A stretch of DNA of 64,000 bases from Bacteroidota bacterium (GTDB taxonomy: Bacteria > Bacteroidota > Bacteroidia > Chitinophagales > BACL12), in NCBI GenBank assembly GCA_016706255.1, contig JADJJZ010000003.1, forward strand, positions 716,501-780,500, read 5' to 3'. Under the pieces are notes generated by a model. It saw only the letters and a program-made list of their open reading frames with translations. It ran no database searches and had not been told where the DNA came from. Each line of letters begins with the position of its first letter. Positions within the stretch are counted from its first letter, which is position 1. A program made the position numbers and the translations under genes. Positions 10,201 through 18,504 of this stretch are shown here, piece after piece.

Positions 10201-10908
10201 TTTGGCGACAGCAATGATATTGAAATAACAGAACCCAAAATTCCGGAACATCCTGAGTGGAACACTATTGAAAAATTAAAAAAGGAATTTGAGGTTATTG
10301 GTATTTATTTAAGTGGACATCCGCTCGATGATTATAAAATTGAAGTGGATGCATTTAAAACATGTAATATCAATGAGCTGGAAAAATTTACGGATAAAGG
10401 TGAAGTAGTTATAGTTGGATATGTAGCATCAACTGATACCAAAATCGGTAAATCAGGCGATAAGTATACCATTTTTTCACTCGAAGATTTCAGCAGTCAT
10501 ATTGAATTGGGCTTGTTTAAAAACAATTATATCAAGTACAAAAACTATGTAGACCAAACCGGAAATGTGCTGTTTGTAAAAGGAAATTATCAAACCGACA
10601 GAAATGACCCTGAACGGAAACGGTTTTGGGTTTCAGATATACAGTTGTTGAGTGAGGTTAGGGAGAAGAAATCGATGAAAATTACGCTGAGTATTTCCCT
10701 TTCGTCGCTAAACAAGGAGTTTTTGAGCAGTGTTGACCAGATGATTAAGGCAAACCCCGGAAAAGACCGAATTGTGCTGAAAATTGTAGAGGAAACGGAA
10801 AATTTTGATGTGCTTTTCCGCACCCAGACCGCTTGTGTGAAGGCAGATAAGCCGGTTTTGAACACCTTGGGGAAATTTGGGGAAGTGAGTTTACGGGTGG
10901 CTGGTTAA
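7297..10908 (+). CDS. dnaE: DNA polymerase III alpha subunit
   Basis: About 1203 residues, the replicative polymerase catalytic subunit. The PHP domain opens with HLHNHT and includes ITDHGNMFGAFQ. The palm carries PDIDTDFDD at ~426-434, giving catalytic Asp427 and Asp429, with the third Asp expected in KMDFLGL near residue 603. FVGPGRGSAAGS and YQEQVM mark the polymerase core, and an OB-fold (VVIVGYVAS) lies near the C-terminus. No exonuclease domain is present, so this is DnaE and not PolC. A TTG nine codons upstream is possible, but the ATG at MPKFSHLHNHT matches the family start. A thioredoxin gene follows. Confidence 0.95.
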   Translation: MPKFSHLHNHTMFSLLDGASDISRLYKKAVKDNMPALAITDHGNMFGAFQFVAEAYKHKNEDGTLKVKPIVGCEFYLVTDRHRKQFSREEKDIRYHQVLLAKNEIGYKNLVKMCSLGYMEGMYGKYPRIDRTLIEKYHEGLIATTCCLAAEVPRAIMKKSKEEAEATFKWWLDIFGEDYYIELQRHDIPDQIYVNDTLLQYAKKYNVKVIATNDAHYVDQADANAHDILLCINTGEKQATPKMKDFGDDDMMIKGKRFAFYNDQFYFKTQAEMTNLFEDVPQAIDYTNEVVDKIQLLDLKRDILLPAFPIPPEFKIHPDDVLNQWEYLKHLTFDGAKKRYGEVDAEHEERINFELFTIKTMGFAGYFLIVMDFIRAGRDMGVFVGPGRGSAAGSVVAYCIGITNIDPMKYNLLFERFLNPDRKSMPDIDTDFDDDGRQKVIDYVVEKYGKNQVAQLITYGTMAAKTSIKDVARVMDLPISESNALSKYVPERPGISLNRLIYAPLSGDGSLVDKENLSPDEMANAKTLRSILEDKKDVRSEILKEALVLEGSVRNTGVHAAGLIIAPSDLTDLLPIAVAKDSNLYVTQFEGEVIESAGVIKMDFLGLRTLSIIKTALNLIKQNHGVVIDIDTIPLDDVPTFELYQHGETNGTFQFESPGMQKYLKELKPDKFEDLIAMNALYRPGPLEYIPTYIKRKHGREKIVYDLVEMEDILKETYGVTVYQEQVMLLSQRLGNFTKGDADTLRKAMGKKQKDVLDKMKSKFIAGCEKNNFEPKICEKIWTDWEAFAQYAFNKSHSTCYAFVAYQTAYLKAHYPAEYMSAVLTHNQGNIDKVSFFMDECRRIGVPVLPPDVNESAVTFAVNKQGQIRFGLTAIKGVGEAAVIELIREREDGGVFTGLYDLTRRVNLRSVNKKTLESLILAGALDSFGLNRAQYFAVAKNEAANVIENAIKYGNNFTGNVVTSQNTLFGDSNDIEITEPKIPEHPEWNTIEKLKKEFEVIGIYLSGHPLDDYKIEVDAFKTCNINELEKFTDKGEVVIVGYVASTDTKIGKSGDKYTIFSLEDFSSHIELGLFKNNYIKYKNYVDQTGNVLFVKGNYQTDRNDPERKRFWVSDIQLLSEVREKKSMKITLSISLSSLNKEFLSSVDQMIKANPGKDRIVLKIVEETENFDVLFRTQTACVKADKPVLNTLGKFGEVSLRVAG

Positions 10909-11002
10909 ATTTGCAGATTAAAGCGATTTTTATAGGACTGTGGAACTAATTTGCAGCCTTATTGTTCTAAATTATACAAAACGAATAAAACAATTTTATA
11001 CT

Positions 11003-11320
11003 ATGGCATTAGAATTTACCGATGCGAATTTCAAGCAGACAGTGCTTGACAGCGAAAAACTTTCAGTAATCGATTTTTGGGCAGAATGGTGCGGTCCGTG
11101 CCGTGTTGTTGGCCCTGTTATTGAAGAACTTGCAAAACAATATGACGGAAAAGTAAACATTGGAAAAGTGAATGTTGACTTCAACCCAGAAATTTCAATG
11201 ATGTATGGTATCAGAAATATACCTACCATTTTGTTTGTTAAGGGTGGGCAGGTTGTAGACAAACAAGTTGGGGCTGTGCCTAAAAGCGTGTTGGATGCTA
11301 AAGTACAACAACACTTATAA
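11003..11320 (+). CDS. trxA: Thioredoxin
   Basis: A 105-residue cytoplasmic thioredoxin. The active site reads FWAEWCGPCR, with the usual CGPC redox pair, and the cis-proline loop is IRNIPTILF. Length and fold are standard and no signal peptide is seen. An in-frame upstream extension exists, but ATG before ALEFTDANF gives the expected N-terminus. It reduces protein disulfides with electrons from thioredoxin reductase, which is not in the window. A strong hairpin terminator follows. Confidence 0.96.
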   Translation: MALEFTDANFKQTVLDSEKLSVIDFWAEWCGPCRVVGPVIEELAKQYDGKVNIGKVNVDFNPEISMMYGIRNIPTILFVKGGQVVDKQVGAVPKSVLDAKVQQHL

Positions 11321-11340
11321 TTGTTAAACATACTTAATTA

Positions 11341-11373
11341 AAGCCTTCCTTCGTTTGACGGAAGGCTTTTTTA
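11341..11373 (+). terminator. Rho-independent terminator after trxA
   Basis: AAGCCTTCC, a 10-base loop, GGAAGGCTT, then a run of Ts. A perfect 9-bp stem directly downstream of the thioredoxin stop. Confidence 0.88.
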
Positions 11374-11388
11374 GTTTTATTTTGTAGC

Positions 11389-12324
11389 ATGAACGGACAA
11401 CTCATATCGCTGAAAGATCTCAGACAGGTTGAAAATCTGGAGCTTATCGCCAAACAGGTGGTGGAAGGATTTATCCTCGGATTACATAAAAGTCCGTTCC
11501 ATGGTTTTTCCGTTGAGTTTGCCGAACATCGGATTTACAATCCCGGTGAAGCAACCAGGCATATCGACTGGAAAGTATTTGGCAGAACTGATAAATTATT
11601 TACCAAAAAATATGAAGAAGAAACCAACCTGCGCTGTCAGATTGTAATTGATGCTTCTTCCAGTATGTATTTTCCTGAACCGGATAAAAAATCGACAGGA
11701 TTGCATGTAAATAAATTAATTTTTTCTACCATTTGTGCCAGTGCAATTATTCACCTGTTAAAATTACAGCGGGATGCAGCAGGCTTAACCATTTTTACGG
11801 ATGACCTTTTAGTGCATACCAAATCGGGAAGCAGCAATGTGCATCATAAATTATTACAAACGCATTTAGAACAATTTATCGGCAAATCATCACGCGATGT
11901 AAAAACAGATGCCGGAAAATGTTTGCATTTAATTGCCGAAAATATTCATCGCAGAAGTTTGGTGGTAATTTTTAGTGATATGTTTGAAGATACTTCAAAA
12001 ACAGAAGAATTGTTTTCTGCGCTGCAGCATCTGAAACATAATAAACATGAAGTGGTTGTATTTCACGTTACCGACAAACAACATGAATTAGATTTCACTT
12101 ACGATAATCGCCCATATGTTTTTGTAGATATGGAAACAGGCGAAAAAGTTAAGTTGCGGAGTAATGAAGTAAAATCGTTTTACACCGAACAAATGACTGA
12201 GTACATCAAAACATTAAAACTCCGTTGTCACCAATATCATATCGATTTTGTTGAAGCAGATATGAATACGGGATTTAAAGAAGTGTTGTTACCTTATTTG
12301 GTTAAGCGACAAAAACAACGTTAA
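11389..12324 (+). CDS. DUF58 domain-containing protein
   Basis: A 311-residue cytoplasmic protein with the DUF58 signature: HKSPFHGFSVEFAEHRIYNPGE, then the conserved RHIDWKVFGRTDKL. The rest has a von Willebrand factor A-like fold with VIDASSSM (a MIDAS-like DxSxS) and VVIFSDMFE. In Bacteroidota such genes often sit beside a MoxR ATPase and BatA/BatB genes; none is seen here, so this is a stand-alone copy. Role is uncertain, probably envelope stress or assembly of a partner. The start follows the trxA terminator by 15 bases. Confidence 0.9.
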   Translation: MNGQLISLKDLRQVENLELIAKQVVEGFILGLHKSPFHGFSVEFAEHRIYNPGEATRHIDWKVFGRTDKLFTKKYEEETNLRCQIVIDASSSMYFPEPDKKSTGLHVNKLIFSTICASAIIHLLKLQRDAAGLTIFTDDLLVHTKSGSSNVHHKLLQTHLEQFIGKSSRDVKTDAGKCLHLIAENIHRRSLVVIFSDMFEDTSKTEELFSALQHLKHNKHEVVVFHVTDKQHELDFTYDNRPYVFVDMETGEKVKLRSNEVKSFYTEQMTEYIKTLKLRCHQYHIDFVEADMNTGFKEVLLPYLVKRQKQR

Positions 12325-12460
12325 TCAGGTTCAATAAAAAGGTTTGATTTACATTTTTGCTCACTGACAAATTGTCGGAAGGTGAATTTTGTGGGTATTT
12401 TTTAAAAAAGTCAGATTTTACAGATGCGTAAGCGCTTAAGATTTCAAATTATTGATAATT

Positions 12461-12490
12461 AAACCTTCCAGGTTTAAACCTGGAAGGTTT
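12461..12490. repeat. Perfect 30-bp palindrome
   Basis: Two 12-base arms, AAACCTTCCAGG and CCTGGAAGGTTT, around the self-complementary centre TTTAAA. It lies in the gap between the DUF58 gene and the esterase. There is no T tract, so a terminator role is doubtful. Similar CTTCCAGGTTT palindromes are common between genes in Bacteroidota. Confidence 0.85.
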
Positions 12491-12541
12491 TAGAGAGTCT
12501 GCCAAAATTACAGTAACTAAAAATGCTAATTTTAAGTATAA

Positions 12542-12549
12542 TATCTTTG
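12542..12549 (+). promoter_or_regulatory. Bacteroidota -7 element, TATCTTTG
   Basis: Matches TAnnTTTG. It ends four bases before the ATG of the esterase, so the transcript would start at or next to the start codon. No clear -33 TTG was found at the usual distance. Confidence 0.55.
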
Positions 12550-12553
12550 CCAA

Positions 12554-13312
12554 ATGCAATTAAATTTCAAATCCACAGGACAAGGTGAGCCATTAATTAT
12601 TTTACATGGGTTGTTTGGTATGTTAGATAATTGGCAGACAATTGCCCGTGCGCTGGAAAATCATTTTACCTTGTATCTTGTTGATCAACGCAATCACGGT
12701 AAATCGCCGCATATGGATGAGCATAGTTATAAATTAATGGCATCCGATTTAAGGGAATTTATGTTGCAACAGGGCATTCCGCAATCCAATTTGCTGGGAC
12801 ATTCCATGGGTGGAAAAACAGCGATGCAATTTGCACTGGATTATCCTGAAATGGTTACAAAATTAATTGTGGTTGATATGGGTATTAAACAATATGAAGG
12901 CGGCCACGATACCATTTTTGATGCATTAAAATCAGTGGAATTAAATACCATCACCAACAGGCATGAAGCAGATGTTCAATTGTCGAAATACATAAATTCA
13001 ACTGGCGTAAAACAATTTTTATTAAAAAATTTAACACGCGAGCCGGATGGTTCGTATCACTGGAAATTTAATCTGAAAGCATTATCAGATAATTATAGCA
13101 ATATACTGTCTTCAATTAGCAGTGAAATTCCATTTGAAGGCGAAACATTATTTATAAGAGGTTCATTATCAGATTATATTCCGGATGCAGATTGGGAAGC
13201 TATCACAAAATTATTTCCCATGGCAAAATTGGAAACAATAACAAATGCAGGTCATTGGGTGCATGCCGACCAGCCTGAAGCGCTGATAGCTGCCATTCGT
13301 CAATTTTTGTAA
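12554..13312 (+). CDS. Alpha/beta hydrolase, YbfF-like esterase
   Basis: A 252-residue cytoplasmic hydrolase. LHGLFGMLDNWQ forms the oxyanion region, GHSMGGKTAMQFA holds the nucleophile Ser in GxSxG, and NAGHWVHADQPEA carries the catalytic His. VDQRNHGKSPH is the conserved strand-turn of the family. The closest named relatives are YbfF-type acyl esterases, but the substrate is not known. It stands alone with a -7 element only four bases upstream. Confidence 0.9.
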   Translation: MQLNFKSTGQGEPLIILHGLFGMLDNWQTIARALENHFTLYLVDQRNHGKSPHMDEHSYKLMASDLREFMLQQGIPQSNLLGHSMGGKTAMQFALDYPEMVTKLIVVDMGIKQYEGGHDTIFDALKSVELNTITNRHEADVQLSKYINSTGVKQFLLKNLTREPDGSYHWKFNLKALSDNYSNILSSISSEIPFEGETLFIRGSLSDYIPDADWEAITKLFPMAKLETITNAGHWVHADQPEALIAAIRQFL

Positions 13313-13374
13313 ATAGATGTTAATAATGCCGAATTTGGCTATGTTTCAGTTAGCTTTGTTTTAAATAGATAACT

Positions 13375-14370
13375 ATGAAAAAACAAATACTTACTACATT
13401 TTTATGTGCAAGTGCAATTGTATTGATTGCACAACCTACTATCACTTCAGGTGTAAATGGTGGTGTTGGGGATGAAATTACTTTTATGGAAATTCAACCT
13501 GAAGGCCTCAATTCAGGCGCAGTTGGCGCAAATGTTACATGGGATTACAGTGATATTATTCCTACCGGTTTCGAATATGGATTTACTATTGTGGATGCCG
13601 CAACTACACCACAGGCAGCCTCCTTTCCGGGTGCAAATGTTGCAGCTGACAATGGCTTAGGGTCATTAGGATATTCAAAAATTACAGCTACCGAGTTTAC
13701 GAACTATGGCTCTTATGCAGGAGATGTTTTAACTTATTATGATGATCCTGAAGAAATTTTTGTTTTTCCATTAACATTTGGAACTACAAACATCGATGAT
13801 TTACATTCAAACTTTTTTAGTGGAGCCGATTGGGAACGCTCCGGTACTACCACAATGGAAGCCGATGGTTATGGAACACTGATTTTACCTTCCGGCACTT
13901 ATACCGATGTATTGCGTGTAAAAGTATATCAGGACTATCAGGATGAAACCGATTTATTACCTACACCAATTGAATATGATTTTACCTTGTATTATTGGTT
14001 TAAAGAAGGTTATATCGGTGCACTGTTCGAATATTTTGAATTAAATGTAGGTGGTGCTTTCCCTTCTGAAACAACTGCCGCAGCTTTAAATGCTGCTTTA
14101 CCGGTAGGAATAAATGCATCAATTAATGCAGATAAATTATCGGTGTCACCAAACCCTGTAACCGATATGGTAAATATTGAATTGCCTGTTGCAATCAGTA
14201 ATACGCAGGTTCGTGTTTATAATAGTTTAGGCCAATTAGTAGTTAATGAAAACCTAAACCCTAGCGGAAATATAATTACATTGAACATGCAGGATTATAC
14301 AGCCGGAATTTATTTTGTGGAAGTAAGTGATGGAGAAAAAACATATAAAACTAAAATTGTAAAAAAATAA
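13375..14370 (+). CDS. Secreted protein with T9SS type A sorting domain
   Basis: A 331-residue exported protein. A signal peptide (to about residue 19, ending IAQP) precedes a ~220-residue region with no motif I recognise, which includes NVTWDYSDI and a YYDDPEEIFVFPL strand pattern. The C-terminal T9SS domain reads VSPNPVTDMVNIELP, VRVYNSLGQLV and YTAGIYFVEVSDGEKTYKTK. The middle region is a family seen in many Bacteroidota T9SS cargoes. A terminator shared with the convergent neighbour follows. Confidence 0.83.
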   Translation: MKKQILTTFLCASAIVLIAQPTITSGVNGGVGDEITFMEIQPEGLNSGAVGANVTWDYSDIIPTGFEYGFTIVDAATTPQAASFPGANVAADNGLGSLGYSKITATEFTNYGSYAGDVLTYYDDPEEIFVFPLTFGTTNIDDLHSNFFSGADWERSGTTTMEADGYGTLILPSGTYTDVLRVKVYQDYQDETDLLPTPIEYDFTLYYWFKEGYIGALFEYFELNVGGAFPSETTAAALNAALPVGINASINADKLSVSPNPVTDMVNIELPVAISNTQVRVYNSLGQLVVNENLNPSGNIITLNMQDYTAGIYFVEVSDGEKTYKTKIVKK

Positions 14371-14375
14371 TAATC

Positions 14376-14404
14376 AAAAAGGTCCGCAATTTGCGGACCT
14401 TTTT
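14376..14404. terminator. Bidirectional terminator
   Basis: AAAAAGGTCCGCAA pairs with TTGCGGACCTTTTT around a minimal loop. Both strands end in a T run, and it lies between convergent T9SS cargo genes. Confidence 0.9.
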
Positions 14405-14420
14405 ATTTTAAGCTTTATTA

Positions 14421-16175
14421 TTAATGTTGGATAATTAATTTTTCAGAGAGAATTTCCCCTGCATTATTTATTTGAACAAAATAAATACCTGATTCCCAGT
14501 TTTTAATATTTAGTTGAAGGTTTTCAGATTCAATATTATTTTGGTTGAAAATTATTTTACCCTGAATATCAAATATCACTACATCATGCGCACCTTCAGC
14601 TTCAAACTGAATGGTAACTTGTTCTGCAGCCGGATTAGGGAAAACAATAAGATTAGCTGACTCTGTCGTATTAAAATCTTCACGACAAACTAAAGTTGTA
14701 AACTCCTGCAGTGGCGACCATGCTGAAACCACATCGGTGCCAACGGTATCACAAATACTTCTGATTTGCCAAACATAATTTTTGCTGCATTGTAAACTTT
14801 TTAAATTAAGTTTATTGTTTGCGCCCGGAACAATTTTTTTCTTCCATGTTGCAGCTGTGGCTTTTTTATACCATACTTCATATTGCATTGCACCAGGTTC
14901 AATGGTCCAGTTTAAACGAGCCTTTGTTGTTGTAATATTATTGGTAAATAAACCTGTAGGTGTTTCGCAGGTAATAATCGGGTCCTGAATAAAGTGTGCT
15001 ATGGAAAGGCCGCCAACCATATAAATACTATAGTCGTTACCAAAATCAAAATCATTATTATAACCACTAGACGCTAATGCAATCCAATCGTTTGTACCAT
15101 CTGCATTTACTTTTGTTACAGCTTGTTGAAATAATGTACCTGCTGCGAAATAAATATTATTTGCAATATCCATTTTCATGATATTGTGTAATAACAAATT
15201 ATATAATGGGCCGTCGGCATCTAAATTTTGCCATAATACAGTTCCTGCAGCATCATATTTTATCATTGCTACACCGGTAGTGCCAACACCCGGATATCCT
15301 GCAACTACAGGAAAATTATCATTTCCCACTTCAACCTTTGTTGCGGTAATATCATTGTTGGCAGTCCAAATTGTTGTTCCGGTTGTAGATAATTTAGTTA
15401 TAATACTTCCCTGAACGCCAACTACAACATACTCACCATTAATAATATAAGTATTACCCGAAGCATCACCGGCTGCATCTCCAATAGTTAAACTTAAAAC
15501 ACCGCCTAAACTCCAGATTTCATTACCATCTAAATCAATTTTTGCATAACCATTAACACTACCAACTATGCCGCGACCTGAAATTAATAATTTATTATCA
15601 GGCGTAAATTTGAAATTCATTGCAGCACCAATGCCATCTGCATCAAAATAATCCCATAATTCAGCACCTGCAGGTGAAAACTTTTTCACTTTGGTTACAT
15701 ATCCCGATGGTCCAGAGCCCATGCCTAATACATAAATATTGTTTGATGCATCAATTAAACATTTTTTTGTTGACGAGCCATCAAATGTGGTTTCATAAAC
15801 ATTGCGCCACAATAAAGAGCCTGCAGCATTAAATTTCATAATAACACTAGCGGCATCCACAGGTGAAGCAAAACCTGAACGGATAGTACCGGTCACAATA
15901 ATATTATTGTCATTATCTGTTTCAACCCATGTTGCAACTTCATGACGGGTATTATCGGTATTGTCATAGGAAACAGTCCAGATAAAATTGCCTGCCGCAT
16001 CATGTTTTGTCAAATAGATATCACCTGCCGGATTATAATCCCAACTGATGGTATATACATTATCAATATTGTCGGTAGTTAATGATAAACCACCTGTAAA
16101 TTGCTGCCAGTCTAATGTTACCTGGGCATGCACAAAAATCGGAAGTGCTAAAAGTAGCAATAATATTTTTTTCAT
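14421..16175 (-). CDS. Secreted propeller-FnIII protein with T9SS sorting domain (paralog 1)
   Basis: A 584-residue exported protein. After the signal peptide (MKKILLLLLALPIFVHAQ) come ~380 residues of SBBP-like propeller repeats, with recurring LTKHDAAGNFIWTVSYD and NNIYVLGMGS patterns. A fibronectin type III module (~405-495; YEVWYKKATAATWKKK) follows, then the T9SS type A domain (VFPNPAAEQVTIQFE, WESGIYFVQI). The next gene upstream on the same strand has the same architecture, so they are tandem duplicates. It probably works at the cell surface; ligand unknown. Confidence 0.85.
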   Translation of the reverse strand: MKKILLLLLALPIFVHAQVTLDWQQFTGGLSLTTDNIDNVYTISWDYNPAGDIYLTKHDAAGNFIWTVSYDNTDNTRHEVATWVETDNDNNIIVTGTIRSGFASPVDAASVIMKFNAAGSLLWRNVYETTFDGSSTKKCLIDASNNIYVLGMGSGPSGYVTKVKKFSPAGAELWDYFDADGIGAAMNFKFTPDNKLLISGRGIVGSVNGYAKIDLDGNEIWSLGGVLSLTIGDAAGDASGNTYIINGEYVVVGVQGSIITKLSTTGTTIWTANNDITATKVEVGNDNFPVVAGYPGVGTTGVAMIKYDAAGTVLWQNLDADGPLYNLLLHNIMKMDIANNIYFAAGTLFQQAVTKVNADGTNDWIALASSGYNNDFDFGNDYSIYMVGGLSIAHFIQDPIITCETPTGLFTNNITTTKARLNWTIEPGAMQYEVWYKKATAATWKKKIVPGANNKLNLKSLQCSKNYVWQIRSICDTVGTDVVSAWSPLQEFTTLVCREDFNTTESANLIVFPNPAAEQVTIQFEAEGAHDVVIFDIQGKIIFNQNNIESENLQLNIKNWESGIYFVQINNAGEILSEKLIIQH

Positions 16176-16330
16176 AATTTAATGTTTAGGTTTAAAAATT
16201 TTTTTTAAAATACAATGTACCATGATATTAATTACTTAATATATGTATATACAAAGAGATTACAAATTGACATAAATCATTGTGACTGTGGTTCAGTAGT
16301 TTGGTGATATTTGTCACTTAACAGTAATTT

Positions 16331-16365
16331 AAAAAAAAGGCAGCAAGATTATTTTTGCTGCCTTT
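16331..16365 (-). terminator. Rho-independent terminator
   Basis: AAAGGCAGCAA with a 7-base loop and TTGCTGCCTTT, followed on the minus strand by eight Ts. It ends the gene at 16387-18210. Confidence 0.87.
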
Positions 16366-16386
16366 ATATGTTATGTTTTATTGAAA

Positions 16387-18210
16387 TTATTTATTAATTA
16401 TTAATTGTTCATTCACAACACTTGTTTCAGTTTCAATTCGGATTAAATACATACCGGATGGTAAATTTGAAACATCAATACCATTGGATAAATTATTATT
16501 TGATGTTATTACCATTTGGCCTGACATATCGAAAATTGTTGCTGATTTAATTGCTGCATCATCTGCATGAATATATACAATATCGTTTGCCGGGTTTGGA
16601 TAAACATGAATTGTGCTTGCATCAGCAATTTCGCCTTCACGCAAAGGTAAAGTAGTGAAAGGTTGCTCTGCTGAAAATTCTGAAACCAATCCATCAGCAC
16701 AAATACTTCTTATTTTCCAAACATAATTTTTATCTGCCTGTAATGATTTTACATTCAGTTTATTTTTAGTGCCTACTACAAATTTAATTTTCCATGTTGC
16801 AGCCGTAACTTTTTTATACCATATTTCATATTGCACTGCTTCAGGAACCAGTGTCCAGTTAAAGCGCGCCTGACTGCTTGTAATGTTATTGGTAAATAAT
16901 CCGGTTGGTGTTGAACAAGGTGTGGCTATTACCTGATTATAATGAATTAATACTGCATATTGTTGTCCTAATGCATAAATTGAATTATCTGAGGCAAGAC
17001 AAATTGCGGATCCTGTATTTGAGTAATCAGTATGTAATGCAATCCATTCTTCTACTCCGTCGGGAGTGTATTTAATGGTAACCATTTGCACTAAACTTAA
17101 CCAAAAATATCCCGGCCACGGGCCGCCTTGGCCTGTGATGTAAATATTTCCGGAATTATCTTTTACCATCATTTTTGGTATTTCATCATTGCCGGTATGT
17201 TCATCATAAACTTGTGACCATAACATATTACCTGTTGCATCTATTCTAAATGTATACCAGTCGAAATAAAGGTCCCCATAACCTGTTATATATGCTCCGC
17301 CACTATTATCGCACACAATTTGGCGTGAAAATTCTTCATGTCCGAAGTCGTAATTATTGGTCCATAACAGTGTTCCGGATGAATTAAATTTTGTAACCAC
17401 AAAATTTGATGAAATAAAAGGTGGAGTTCCAAACGTAGCATGTGAAGCTGTAAAAATATTTCCTGAAGGATCAATATCAAAACTAACTAACCCATTCACT
17501 ATACCACTGGTATGCCATAAAACAGTACCGGCTGTGGTGATTTTTGCTAAGCTGGTGCCATATGCTCCAATAACGATATTGCCATCAGGTGCGAATTGCA
17601 TTTTTAATAAAGTGCCACCAAAATCATTTCCTGCAGCATCTTCAATTACTGTCCATATATCATTACCATCAGTATCATATTTTTTCACCATCATAGTCCC
17701 TACTTCACCATGATATAACATCCACGCATTTACATCACCACCAACATAAATATTACCTGATGCATCAGTTAATATTTTTCTTCCGCGATAAGCGACACCT
17801 GTGCTGTAAGTTTTACGCCAGATCAATGATCCATCATCACCATTAAATTTCATGGTAACCATTTGAACCGGAAACCAATCGGTACCAAATCCGGTATTGG
17901 TGTAGCCCGTAACAATAGCATCACCATTCACATCAATGGCTACGTCACCTGCTAATTCCCATTGTGATGGTGTGGTGTTATCATAAGTTGCCGTCCACAA
18001 TATGGTACCGTCGGTGCCTCTTTTTGTCAAATAAATATCTCCAAAAAAGATATCACTTAAGGCATAGGTATTGTCTGCAGCGTCCGTTACTACGGCACTT
18101 CCATCCAATCCATAATAAAAGTCGGGAGATACCCAATCTTCGGTAACTTGGGAAAACAATGTGCCTACCATTCCAAACAGCGACACAATAAACAGTTGCA
18201 TTTTTATCAT
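16387..18210 (-). CDS. Secreted propeller-FnIII protein with T9SS sorting domain (paralog 2)
   Basis: A 607-residue exported protein with the same plan as the neighbour downstream. It has a signal peptide, an SBBP-like propeller (LTKRGTDGTILWTATYDNT, NIYVGGDVN), an FnIII module with TPTGLFTNNITSSQARFNWT, and a T9SS type A domain (VYPNPANDIVYIHAD, NLPSGMYLIRIE). The FnIII part is nearly identical in layout to the paralog while the propellers differ more, so the duplication is not recent or the propeller evolves faster. Each has its own terminator. Confidence 0.85.
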   Translation of the reverse strand: MIKMQLFIVSLFGMVGTLFSQVTEDWVSPDFYYGLDGSAVVTDAADNTYALSDIFFGDIYLTKRGTDGTILWTATYDNTTPSQWELAGDVAIDVNGDAIVTGYTNTGFGTDWFPVQMVTMKFNGDDGSLIWRKTYSTGVAYRGRKILTDASGNIYVGGDVNAWMLYHGEVGTMMVKKYDTDGNDIWTVIEDAAGNDFGGTLLKMQFAPDGNIVIGAYGTSLAKITTAGTVLWHTSGIVNGLVSFDIDPSGNIFTASHATFGTPPFISSNFVVTKFNSSGTLLWTNNYDFGHEEFSRQIVCDNSGGAYITGYGDLYFDWYTFRIDATGNMLWSQVYDEHTGNDEIPKMMVKDNSGNIYITGQGGPWPGYFWLSLVQMVTIKYTPDGVEEWIALHTDYSNTGSAICLASDNSIYALGQQYAVLIHYNQVIATPCSTPTGLFTNNITSSQARFNWTLVPEAVQYEIWYKKVTAATWKIKFVVGTKNKLNVKSLQADKNYVWKIRSICADGLVSEFSAEQPFTTLPLREGEIADASTIHVYPNPANDIVYIHADDAAIKSATIFDMSGQMVITSNNNLSNGIDVSNLPSGMYLIRIETETSVVNEQLIINK

Positions 18211-18442
18211 AACAGTTTCAAATTATATGTATATACAAATAGATTGCTTTTTACGTTCGTAGTTTGTGACTACAATCGCGCCATCTGCTGACTTTAGTCA
18301 CCTTTTTGCGGGAAGATGAAAAAAGTATATAATTCGAATGCGGTAAGAAGAACTGCAAATATACGGTGGATTCCGAAGAAAAAAAATCTTTTTTCAGATT
18401 GTATGTATATACATGTAATCTTTTTACTAGAAGATTAAAAAT

Positions 18443-18488
18443 AAAAAAACCGCTGATGCTGAACTATCTTGTTCAATATCAGCGGTTT
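18443..18488 (-). terminator. Rho-independent terminator after hppD
   Basis: AAACCGCTGAT pairs with ATCAGCGGTTT around a ~20-base loop that contains a smaller GAAC/GTTC stem. The minus-strand side ends in seven Ts. Confidence 0.85.
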
Positions 18489-18504
18489 ACGTTATTTGGT
18501 GAGG

